Of a DNA stretch of 64,000 bases, positions 44,168 to 51,177 are shown one piece after another; the first letter of the stretch is position 1, and the number at the start of each line of letters is the position of its first letter. Source of the DNA: Streptomyces deccanensis (GTDB lineage Bacteria > Actinomycetota > Actinomycetes > Streptomycetales > Streptomycetaceae). The stretch lies in contig NZ_CP092431.1 in NCBI RefSeq assembly GCF_022385335.1, forward strand, positions 2,232,001-2,296,000, given 5' to 3'. The notes under the pieces were generated by a model, which did no database searches, was not told the origin of the DNA, and saw only the letters and a program-made list of their open reading frames with translations. The position numbers and the translations under genes were made by a program.

Positions 44168-44923
44168 CTACCGCCGGCCGGTGAGCCGTCGGGCGTGGTC
44201 CAGGTGGGCGCCGAGCTGCTGCTGGATGCGCACGGTCGCCTCGTCCAGTGCCTTGCGGGTCCGCCGCCCGGTGCCGTCGCCCGCCTCGAACGGGTCGCCG
44301 AAGACGACGTCGACACGGGAGCGCAGCGGGGGCAGCCCTCTGATCAACCGTCCGCGCCGCTCGGTGCTTCCCAGTACGGCGACCGGGACGATCGGCGCTC
44401 CGCCGCGCACGGCGAAGTAGGAGAGTCCGGCGCGCAGCGAGGCGAAGTCGCCCTCGCCCCGGGTGCCCTCCGGGAAGATGCCCAGCACTCCGCCGTTCGC
44501 CAGGACGGCCAGCGCCTGGGTGATGGCGGTGCGGTCGGCGGTCGACCGGTCCACCTTGACCTGCCCGATGCCGAGCAGGAAGGGGTCGAGGGGACCGATG
44601 AACGCCTCCTTCTTGATCAGGAAGTGCGTCGGGCGGGGTGCCACGCCCATGACCATCGGGCCGTCGATGTTGTGGGAGTGGTTGACGGCGAGGATGACCG
44701 GTCCGGTCGTGGGGACCCGCCAGGCACCCAGCACCCGCGGCTTCCACAGGCCGTACATCAGCCCGACGCCGATACGCCGGCCGACCTCCGCACCGAGCAG
44801 CGAGGGAGCCGTGGCCGAGGGTGCCGCAGCCGAAGGCGTCCCAGCCGGAGACGTCCTGATCGGGGATGTCCCGGTCGAGGATGTCCCGGCCGCGCTCGTC
44901 CGGTCCGCCGACGCCCCGCTCAC
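44168..44923 (-). CDS. Lysophospholipid acyltransferase (PlsC-like)
   Basis: This 251-residue protein has the PlsC acyltransferase blocks: ILAVNHSHNIDGP (the H-x4-D catalytic motif NHSHNID), then FLIKKEAFIGPLDPF and GIFPEGTRGEGDF (phosphate-binding FPEGTR), and APIVPVAVLGS. It probably acylates lysophosphatidic acid during phospholipid synthesis at the membrane. The first 45 residues are a low-complexity Thr/Ser/Ala/Pro stretch. The GTG at 44923 overlaps the cmk stop codon (GTGA), so the two genes are translationally coupled. The gap to der is 111 bp. Confidence 0.92.
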   Translation of the reverse strand: MSGASADRTSAAGTSSTGTSPIRTSPAGTPSAAAPSATAPSLLGAEVGRRIGVGLMYGLWKPRVLGAWRVPTTGPVILAVNHSHNIDGPMVMGVAPRPTHFLIKKEAFIGPLDPFLLGIGQVKVDRSTADRTAITQALAVLANGGVLGIFPEGTRGEGDFASLRAGLSYFAVRGGAPIVPVAVLGSTERRGRLIRGLPPLRSRVDVVFGDPFEAGDGTGRRTRKALDEATVRIQQQLGAHLDHARRLTGRR

Positions 44924-45597
44924 TTTCCCGCCCGCTTCTCCTCGACGAGGGTCACCACGCACTCGATGACCTGCTGGAGGGTGAGGTCGGAGGTGTCCAC
45001 CTCGACCGCGTCGTCCGCCTTGGCGAGCGGGGAGGTCTTGCGGCTGGAGTCGGCCGCGTCCCGCTTGAGGAGCGCCTCGCGGGTCGCCTGCACGTCGGAG
45101 CCCTTCAGCTCGCCGCTGCGGCGGGCGGCGCGGGCCTCCGGGGAGGCGGTGAGGAAGATCTTCAGGTCGGCGTCCGGCAGGACGGTCGTGCCGATGTCCC
45201 GGCCCTCGACGACGATGCCGTTCTCGGCGCCCGACGCGATGGAGCGCTGCAGCTCGGTGATCCGGGCCCGCACCTCGGGGACGGCGCTCACGGCGCTGAC
45301 CTTGGAGGTGACCTCCTGGGTGCGGATGGGCCCGGCGACGTCCGTGCCGTCGACGGTGATGGTCGGCCCGGACGGGTCGGTCCCCGAGACGATCTCCGGC
45401 TTGCCCGCCACGGCGGCGATCGCCGAGGGGTCTTCTATGTCGATGCCGTTGTTGACCATCCACCAGGTGATCGCCCGGTACTGGGCGCCCGTGTCCAGGT
45501 AGCTCAGCCCGAGCTGCGCGGCCACGGCCTTCGAGGTGCTCGACTTGCCCGTGCCGGAGGGGCCGTCGATGGCAACGATCACTGTGGCGCGTTCCAC
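44920..45597 (-). CDS. cmk: Cytidylate kinase
   Basis: This 225-residue cytosolic enzyme phosphorylates CMP and dCMP. It has the P-loop IDGPSGTGKSSTSKAVA (residues 10-26), the NMP-binding region YLDTGAQYRAITWW, the GRDIGTTVLPDADLKIFLTA block and LKRDAADSSRKTSPLAKADDAV, which contains the catalytic arginines. The length is normal. The start is GTG 45597 (MERATVIVAIDG). There is a 118-bp gap to tyrA with a weak GGGGCG/CGCCCC hairpin, so partial attenuation within the operon is possible. Confidence 0.96.
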   Translation of the reverse strand: MERATVIVAIDGPSGTGKSSTSKAVAAQLGLSYLDTGAQYRAITWWMVNNGIDIEDPSAIAAVAGKPEIVSGTDPSGPTITVDGTDVAGPIRTQEVTSKVSAVSAVPEVRARITELQRSIASGAENGIVVEGRDIGTTVLPDADLKIFLTASPEARAARRSGELKGSDVQATREALLKRDAADSSRKTSPLAKADDAVEVDTSDLTLQQVIECVVTLVEEKRAGK

Positions 45598-45715
45598 TGG
45601 GGAGCACCTTTCCTGGTCCGAGGCGGTGGGGCGGGGCGAAAAGCGCCCCGGACAAGGGTACTGGTTGCCCGAAGCCCCTCGGCCCGGCCCTCCGACAGCC
45701 CCGTCCGGCCCGCTC

Positions 45716-46801
45716 CTACTGCCGGATCGCCCAGCCCCGCTCCCGCAGGGCCCCCGTCAGCACCACCGCCGCCTTCGGCTCCACCATCAGCTGGACCAGA
45801 CCGGCCTGCTGCCCGGTGGCGTGCTCGATGCGTACGTCCTCGATGTTGACGCCGGCGGCCCCCGCGTCGGCGAAGATGCGGGCCAGCTGGCCCGGCTGGT
45901 CGTCGATCAGCACCGCCACCACCTCGTAGCTCCGCGGCGCGGACCCGTGCTTGCCGGGGACGCGGACCTGGCCGGCGTTGCCGCGGCGCAGGACGTCCTC
46001 GATGCCGGTGACGCCCTCGCGGCGCTTGGCCTCGTCGGAGGCCTGGAGGGCGCGCAGGGCCTGGACGGTCTCGTCGAGGTCGGCGGAGACGTCGGCGAGG
46101 AGGTCGGCGACCGGGCCGGGGTTGGCGGAGAGGATGTCGATCCACATGCCGGGGTCGGAGGCCGCGATCCGGGTCACGTCCCGGATGCCCTGCCCGCACA
46201 GCCGTACGGCGGCCTCCTCGGCGTGCTCCAGCCGCGCGGCGACCAGGCTGGAGACGAGGTGCGGCATGTGCGAGACCAGGGCGACGGCCCGGTCGTGGGC
46301 GTCGGCGTCCATGACCACCGGGACGGCCCGGCAGTGCGAGACCAGCTCCAGGGCGAGGTTCAGCACCTCGGTGTCGGTGTCCCGGGTCGGGGTGAGCACC
46401 CAGGGGCGGCCCTCGAAGAGGTCGCCGGTGGCGGCCAGCGGGCCGGACTTCTCGCGGCCCGACATGGGGTGGGTGCCGATGTAGGAGGAGAGGTCGAGGC
46501 CCAGCGCCTCCAGCTCCCGGCGGGGGCCGCCCTTCACGGACGCCACGTCGAGGTAGCCGCGCGCGAGACCCCGGCGCATGGCGTCGGCGAGGGTCGCGGC
46601 CACGTGCGCGGGCGGGGCGGCGACGATCGCGAGGTCCACCGGGCCCTCGGGGGCCTCGTCGGTGCCGGCGCCGAGCGCGGCGGCCGTACGGGCCTGCTCG
46701 GGGTCGTGGTCGGTGAGGTGGACGATCACCCCGCGCTGGGCGAGAGCGAGGGCGGCGGAGGTGCCGATCAGTCCGGTGCCGATGACGAGTGCGGTTCTCA
46801 C
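45716..46801 (-). CDS. tyrA: Prephenate dehydrogenase
   Basis: This 361-residue enzyme converts prephenate to 4-hydroxyphenylpyruvate in tyrosine biosynthesis. The N-terminal NAD-binding fold shows ALVIGTGLIGTSAALALAQ. The catalytic region has GTHPMSGREKSGPLAA (substrate-binding His and Arg). The C-terminal 90 residues form an ACT-like regulatory domain (YEVVAVLIDDQPGQLARIFADAGAAGVNIEDVRIEH), suggesting feedback control by tyrosine. The start is GTG 46801, which overlaps the aroH stop (GTGA). Together with aroH it channels chorismate to tyrosine. Confidence 0.95.
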   Translation of the reverse strand: MRTALVIGTGLIGTSAALALAQRGVIVHLTDHDPEQARTAAALGAGTDEAPEGPVDLAIVAAPPAHVAATLADAMRRGLARGYLDVASVKGGPRRELEALGLDLSSYIGTHPMSGREKSGPLAATGDLFEGRPWVLTPTRDTDTEVLNLALELVSHCRAVPVVMDADAHDRAVALVSHMPHLVSSLVAARLEHAEEAAVRLCGQGIRDVTRIAASDPGMWIDILSANPGPVADLLADVSADLDETVQALRALQASDEAKRREGVTGIEDVLRRGNAGQVRVPGKHGSAPRSYEVVAVLIDDQPGQLARIFADAGAAGVNIEDVRIEHATGQQAGLVQLMVEPKAAVVLTGALRERGWAIRQ

Positions 46802-47166
46802 TGGGCGATGTCCTTGCGGAGCGCGGCCGCGGCGCCCAGGTACACGTGCGCGATCTCGGAGCGCGGCCGGTCGGACTCGATGTGCGCGAGGATCCGTACG
46901 ACCCGGGGCATGGCGCCCTCGATGTCGAGTTCCTGCGCGCAGATCAGGGGTACGTCGGCGAAGCCGGTGCCGAGCTTGCGGGCCGCGGCGGCCGGGAAGT
47001 CGCTGTGCAGGTCGGGGGTGGCCGTGAACCAGATGCTGATCAGGTCGTCCGGACCGAGTCCGTTGCGCTCCAGGACCGCGGTGAGCAGCTCGCCCACCCG
47101 CTCGTCCATGTGCCCCGCCTCGTCCCGTTCGAGCTGGACGGCGCCCCGGACCGCTCGTACCGCCAC
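46798..47166 (-). CDS. aroH: Chorismate mutase, AroH type
   Basis: This 122-residue enzyme rearranges chorismate to prephenate. It belongs to the trimeric AroH class of Bacillus subtilis type: N-terminal VRAVRGAVQLERDE (active-site Arg in RGA), then IWFTATPDLHSDFPAAAAR, VPLICAQELDIEGAMPRVVRILAH and HVYLGAAAALR. The usual length is about 120-127. The GTG at 47166 has GAGGAG 7 nt upstream. It is the first gene of the operon with tyrA, cmk, plsC and der, and is the likely promoter-proximal member; the 173-bp gap 47167-47339 carries divergent promoters. Confidence 0.95.
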   Translation of the reverse strand: MAVRAVRGAVQLERDEAGHMDERVGELLTAVLERNGLGPDDLISIWFTATPDLHSDFPAAAARKLGTGFADVPLICAQELDIEGAMPRVVRILAHIESDRPRSEIAHVYLGAAAALRKDIAQ

Positions 47167-47339
47167 GACTCTGCTCCTCGCTGATGTACCCGCCGACTCG
47201 TTGCGCGACCAGCCTAGTCAGCCCGCCCCCGGCCGGTGCGCGGCGCCCGCCTGCCGAGACGACGCCCGTGACGTGCGAATAGCGCGTTTTGTGGCACTCT
47301 CTCCTAGGTTGGGTTCTTCCGCACGTTCGGAGTGACGAC

Positions 47340-47780
47340 ATGACGATGGGTTCGACGCGGCGCACGGTGCTCACGACCGGCGCGGCGGGCACGGCGGCGC
47401 TGCTGGTGGGGTGCGGCGGCGGCAACGGCGGCGACTCCGAGGGCGACTCCGGGGAGGAGACCTCCCCAGGGGACGCCGGCACGGGCGGTGCCGGTGAGGA
47501 GCTGGCCGGGACGGCCGACATCCCGGTGGGCGGCGGCAGGATCTTCGAGGATCAGAAGGTCGTCGTGACGCAGCCGCAGGAGGGCGACTTCAAGGCCTTC
47601 TCGGCGGTCTGCACGCACCAGGGCTGCATCGTCAGCGGCGTCTCGGACGGGACGATCGACTGCGCCTGCCACGGCAGCAGGTTCAAGATCACGGACGGTG
47701 CGGTGGTGCGGGGCCCGGCCACACGGCCACTGCCCGCCGAGGAGATCAAGGTCTCGGGAAATTCGATTCAGCTGGCCTGA
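47340..47780 (+). CDS. Tat-type Rieske [2Fe-2S] lipoprotein
   Basis: This 146-residue protein has a twin-arginine signal (STRRTVLTTGAAG) ending in a lipobox with Cys25, then a Gly/Asp/Glu-rich linker. Its Rieske domain carries the cluster ligands Cys91 and His93 (CTHQGC) and Cys108 and His111 (CACHGS), with Cys96 and Cys110 forming the usual disulfide. It should be a folded, Tat-exported electron carrier at the outer membrane face. No redox partner is adjacent. The ATG at 47340 was chosen because it starts the Tat signal directly. Confidence 0.93.
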   Translation: MTMGSTRRTVLTTGAAGTAALLVGCGGGNGGDSEGDSGEETSPGDAGTGGAGEELAGTADIPVGGGRIFEDQKVVVTQPQEGDFKAFSAVCTHQGCIVSGVSDGTIDCACHGSRFKITDGAVVRGPATRPLPAEEIKVSGNSIQLA

Positions 47781-47802
47781 GGCACCCCGTACGCTCCCCG
47801 GC

Positions 47803-48564
47803 ATGCAGCCCCCGCACCCGCACAGCCTGGTCCGCGACCACACCGTCTACGCCTGTGTGATGGGGTCGCGGGCCTTCGGTCTCGCGACGGACGACAGCGA
47901 CACCGACCTGCGGGGCGTCTTCCTGGCCCCCACCGAGACGTTCTGGCGCTTCGAGAAGCCGCCGACCCATGTGGAGGGCCCGGCGGAGGAGCAGTTCAGC
48001 TGGGAGCTGGAGCGCTTCTGCAACCTGGCCCTGCGCGCCAACCCGAACATCCTGGAGTGCCTGCACTCCCCGTTGGTGGAGCACGTCGACGCCACCGGCC
48101 GGGAACTGCTCGCGCTGCGCGGGGCGTTCCTCTCCCGTCAGGCCCACGAGACGTTCGCCCGCTACGCCCTCGGCCAGCGCAAGAAGCTCGACGCGGACGT
48201 CCGCACGCACGGCGCCCCGCGCTGGAAGCACGCCATGCATCTCCTCCGCCTCCTGATGAGCTGCCGTGACCTGCTGCGCACGGGCACGCTCACCGTCGAC
48301 GTGAGCGACCAGCGCGAGCCCCTGCTGGCGGTGAAGCACGGCGAGATGGCGTGGGCCCGGGTCGAGTCCTGGATGGCCCGGCTGGCGACGGAGGCCGAGG
48401 AGGCGGTGCACCGCAGCCCGCTGCCGCCGGAACCGGACCGCGACCGGGTCGAGGACTTCCTCGTACGCACCCGGCGCGCGTCAGCCCTGCGCGCCGTCGA
48501 GGCGGACCCGGACGACGAAGTCGTGCAGCGCGTCGTACGCGGACGGGTTCTCCGGGAGCGCTGA
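47803..48564 (+). CDS. RlaP-like nucleotidyltransferase 1
   Basis: This 253-residue soluble protein has a polymerase-beta-type nucleotidyltransferase core near the N-terminus: VMGSRAFGLATDDSDTDLRGVF, with the G-S and D-x-D residues that bind metal and nucleotide. A helical C-terminal domain follows (RWKHAMHLLRLLMSCRDLL). It resembles the COG3541/RlaP group that I associate with RNA-end modification or repair. A paralogue is encoded convergently; their 3' ends overlap by 84 bp (48481-48564). The ATG at 47803 lies 22 bp after the Rieske gene, with no strong ribosome-binding site. Acceptor and nucleotide are unknown. Confidence 0.85.
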   Translation: MQPPHPHSLVRDHTVYACVMGSRAFGLATDDSDTDLRGVFLAPTETFWRFEKPPTHVEGPAEEQFSWELERFCNLALRANPNILECLHSPLVEHVDATGRELLALRGAFLSRQAHETFARYALGQRKKLDADVRTHGAPRWKHAMHLLRLLMSCRDLLRTGTLTVDVSDQREPLLAVKHGEMAWARVESWMARLATEAEEAVHRSPLPPEPDRDRVEDFLVRTRRASALRAVEADPDDEVVQRVVRGRVLRER

Positions 48565-49254
48565 CAGCGCCTGCTCCCGCTCCAGCACCTCCTGGAGCCG
48601 CTCCACGTCCTCCGCGACGCGTTCCTGGTCGACCTCGGCCTTGCTGTGTTCCAGGGCCGCCTTCGCCGCGACGAGGTCGGGCAGATACCCGGGCGCCTCG
48701 TCCACCTGCGGCACCAGGGTGGGCAGATGGGCCTGCACCTCGCCGCTGCGCATGAGGTGGATGCCGGTGAGCAGCACGCGGAACGTGTAGAGCAGCGGCT
48801 TGAGTTCGCCGGTCTTCTCGAAGAGCCGCCACTGGGTGACGGCGAACCCCCGGTAGTGGTGGGCGTGGTGGCGCGTGAGCACCCCGGGGGCGAGCGCGAC
48901 CAGTTCGCGGTGGGCCTCGCCGGTGTGCACGACGAGCGGCGAGAGCAGCTGCTCCAGCACATAGCCGTTGCGGCGCAGCATCAGCCGGGCGAACTTGCGC
49001 AGGTCGTGCGTGACGAGGTCCATCTCGACGCCGTCCCGGTCCCACATCCGCGACCGGGTCTCCTCCGGCTCGCGCAGCCCGACCAGTTCGGCCGTGGGCA
49101 GCAGGTGCACACCGCGCAGGTCCACGTCGGAGTCGCGCGACGGGAAGCCGTACAGGTGGGCGCCGGAGACGGTCGCGAAGAGCAGCGGGTCGGGCTGTTC
49201 GGCGACGACGGGCGCCAGGTCGATGTCGGGGGCGTCGGTCAGGGCGTCGGTCAT
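48481..49254 (-). CDS. RlaP-like nucleotidyltransferase 2
   Basis: This 257-residue paralogue of the convergent gene has a core VSGAHLYGFPSRDSDVDLRGVHLLP. The D-x-D pair is kept, but the usual G-S is G-A, so activity may be altered. It continues MWDRDGVEMDLVTHDLRKFARLMLRRNGYVLEQLLSPLVV and a helical tail. Its ATG lies 3 bp after the stop codon of the ADP-ribosylglycohydrolase, so it is the third gene of a Nudix - ADP-ribosylglycohydrolase - nucleotidyltransferase operon. Its final 84 bp are antisense to the other nucleotidyltransferase. Confidence 0.85.
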   Translation of the reverse strand: MTDALTDAPDIDLAPVVAEQPDPLLFATVSGAHLYGFPSRDSDVDLRGVHLLPTAELVGLREPEETRSRMWDRDGVEMDLVTHDLRKFARLMLRRNGYVLEQLLSPLVVHTGEAHRELVALAPGVLTRHHAHHYRGFAVTQWRLFEKTGELKPLLYTFRVLLTGIHLMRSGEVQAHLPTLVPQVDEAPGYLPDLVAAKAALEHSKAEVDQERVAEDVERLQEVLEREQALSALPENPSAYDALHDFVVRVRLDGAQG

Positions 49255-49257
49255 CCC

Positions 49258-50280
49258 TCAAGCGTCCCAGAGGGCTCCCAGCGAGACGAGGTCGCCCTGG
49301 TACTCGATCCGGTCGGCCCACTCGGCGGGCCAGGCGTCCGGCCCGTGGTAGGCGCCCGCGAAGGCACCGGTGAGGCAGGCGATGGAGTCGGAGTCGCCCG
49401 AGGTGCAGGCGGCGCGGCGCAGCGCGGTCACGGGCTCGTCGACGAAGAGCAGGAAGCACAGCAGCCCGGTGGCGAGGGCCTCCTCGGCGATCCAGCCCTC
49501 TCCCGTGGCCAGGCAGGGGTCCGTCTCGGGCGAGGGGAGCCGCAGGGCCGCCTGCACCCGGTCCAGGGCCTCCAGGCAGTCGTCCCAGCCACGGGCGATG
49601 TAGTGCTCGGGCGAGGGGTCCTGGCTGTAGGTCCACAGGTCGCCGAGCCAGCGGGCGTGGTAGCGGGAGCGGTTCTCGTAGGCGTACGAGCGCAGCCGGC
49701 CGATCAGCCCCATCGGCTCGGCGCCCTGGGCGAGCAGCCGTATCGCGTGGGCGGTGAGGTCGGAGGCGGCGAGCGCGGTGGGGTGGCCGTGGGTGAGGGC
49801 GGCCTGCAACTGGGCGGCGCCGGCGCGCTGTTCGTCGCTGAGCGGGCCGATCAGCCCGAGCGGCGCGACCCGCATGTTGGCGCCGCAGCCCTTGGAGTGG
49901 ATCTGGCTGGCGAACTGCCAGGGGTGGCGCTCGACCGCGAGGAGGTCGCAGGCGACCAGGCAGGTGTGGCCGGGGGCGCGGTTGTTCTCCGGGGAGCGGG
50001 ACCACTCCACGAACTCCTTGCGGACGGCCCGCACCAGGGCCTCGGGGCCGAGCGATCCGCGGTCCATGGCGGCCCGCAGCCCGTGCCCCAGCGCCAGCGT
50101 CATCTGGGTGTCGTCGGTGACGATCGCGGGCTTCGGCAGGGCCATCTTCCGCCAGGGGCCGCACTTGGCGAGGATCGAGGCGACGTCGTTGAACTCCGTC
50201 GGGAAGCCGAGGGCGTCGCCGAGGGCGAGTCCGATCAGGGAGCCGGTGGCGGAGCGCTTCGTGCGGAGCGTCATGGTCAT
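49258..50280 (-). CDS. ADP-ribosylglycohydrolase family protein
   Basis: This 340-residue protein has the ARH/DraG fold: GSLIGLALGDALGFPTEF at the N-terminus, VTDDTQMTLALGHGL (metal-binding D-D-T), and CTSGDSDSIACLTGAFAGAYHG near the C-terminus (D-x-D metal ligands). It should remove ADP-ribose from a protein, nucleic acid or small molecule using two metal ions. Its ATG (50280) overlaps the stop codon of the Nudix gene by one base (TGATG), and the nucleotidyltransferase follows 3 bp after its stop. The link with an ADP-ribose-type Nudix protein suggests a common pathway. Confidence 0.92.
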   Translation of the reverse strand: MTMTLRTKRSATGSLIGLALGDALGFPTEFNDVASILAKCGPWRKMALPKPAIVTDDTQMTLALGHGLRAAMDRGSLGPEALVRAVRKEFVEWSRSPENNRAPGHTCLVACDLLAVERHPWQFASQIHSKGCGANMRVAPLGLIGPLSDEQRAGAAQLQAALTHGHPTALAASDLTAHAIRLLAQGAEPMGLIGRLRSYAYENRSRYHARWLGDLWTYSQDPSPEHYIARGWDDCLEALDRVQAALRLPSPETDPCLATGEGWIAEEALATGLLCFLLFVDEPVTALRRAACTSGDSDSIACLTGAFAGAYHGPDAWPAEWADRIEYQGDLVSLGALWDA

Positions 50281-51005
50281 CAGGGCCGTCCTTCCGTGGT
50301 GGGTCGCAGCAGCGGCGGGTGCAGGGCGGTGGCCCCACCCGCGCGGTACAGCGCGGCGGGCTTGCCGCGACCGCCGGTCAGGCGGGCGGCACCGGGCACC
50401 GGTTCGACGAAGCCCGGCGTGGCCAGCACCTTGCGCCGGAAGTTGGGCCGGTCGAGCGGAGTGCCCCACACGGTCTCGTAGACCTGCCGCAGCTCGCCGA
50501 GGGTGAACTCGGGCGGGCAGAAGGAGGTGGCGAGACAGGTGTATTCGAGCTTGGCGCCGACGCGTTCGTGGGCGTCGGCGAGGATGCGGTCGTGGTCGAA
50601 GGCGAGCGGCCCGATGGCGTTGAAGCGCAGCCACTGCGCCTGCGCGGCGTCGCCTCCGCCGTGCGGGACGGGCGGGTCCGGGAGCAGCGCGGCGAAGGCG
50701 ACGGTGACGATCCGCATCCGGGGGTCCCTGCCGGGCTCGCTGTAGGTCCGCAGCTGCTCCAGGTGGAGGCCGGAGTCGTCCTTGAGGCCGGTCTCCTCCG
50801 CGAGTTCCCGCCAGGCGGCCTCCTCCGCGGACTCGTCCGGCAGCACGAACCCGCCGGGCAGCGCCCAACGGCCCGCGTACGGCTCCTGGCCACGCTCGAC
50901 GAGCAGCACCTGGAGGGCGCCGGCGCGGACGGTGAAGACGGCCAGGTCGACGGTGACGGCGAAGGGTTCGAAGGCGTACTTGTCGTAGCCCTCGGGTGAG
51001 GTCAT
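50280..51005 (-). CDS. Nudix protein, NrtR-like
   Basis: This 241-residue protein has a Nudix hydrolase domain with an intact Nudix box (GGFVLPDESAEEAAWRELAE continuing to ETGL: G-x5-E-x7-RE-x2-EE-x-GL). A C-terminal winged-helix-like region starting near FTLGELRQVYETVWG is the layout of NrtR regulators of NAD metabolism. NrtR normally senses ADP-ribose through a degenerate Nudix domain, whereas here the box is intact, so it may hydrolyse ADP-ribose as well. ATG 51005 was chosen because GGGGG lies 8 nt upstream; ATG 51011 and 51032 are alternatives. An inverted repeat lies just upstream. Confidence 0.85.
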   Translation of the reverse strand: MTSPEGYDKYAFEPFAVTVDLAVFTVRAGALQVLLVERGQEPYAGRWALPGGFVLPDESAEEAAWRELAEETGLKDDSGLHLEQLRTYSEPGRDPRMRIVTVAFAALLPDPPVPHGGGDAAQAQWLRFNAIGPLAFDHDRILADAHERVGAKLEYTCLATSFCPPEFTLGELRQVYETVWGTPLDRPNFRRKVLATPGFVEPVPGAARLTGGRGKPAALYRAGGATALHPPLLRPTTEGRP

Positions 51006-51030
51006 GCCCATCGCCCCCTTAATGGTCACC

Positions 51031-51054
51031 ATGACTAATAGTCATCACGACTAT
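51031..51054. promoter_or_regulatory. Inverted-repeat operator upstream of Nudix gene
   Basis: ATGACTAATAGTCAT (51031-51045) is a near-perfect palindrome. It overlaps a second inverted repeat, ATAGTC-ATCAC-GACTAT (51038-51054). Position and symmetry suggest autoregulation by the NrtR-like protein. The rest of the 172-bp gap to the TldE stop codon (51006-51177) shows no gene. Confidence 0.6.
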
Positions 51055-51177
51055 AAAGCCGCGTGCGCCGGGGCACAACCCCTTTACGAGGAAAGGAACG
51101 CCTAAGAGGGCCTCAAGAGCGTGCCGGGCCCGCAACCCTTTCAGGGGCATGCTCCGCGCCCTGGCCCGCGTCCCGGC

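Noticed and set aside
45598..45715. A terminator between tyrA and cmk
   Set aside because: Only a weak 6-bp GGGGCG/CGCCCC hairpin is present, and the genes around are consistently co-directional and coupled, so it was not called as a terminator.
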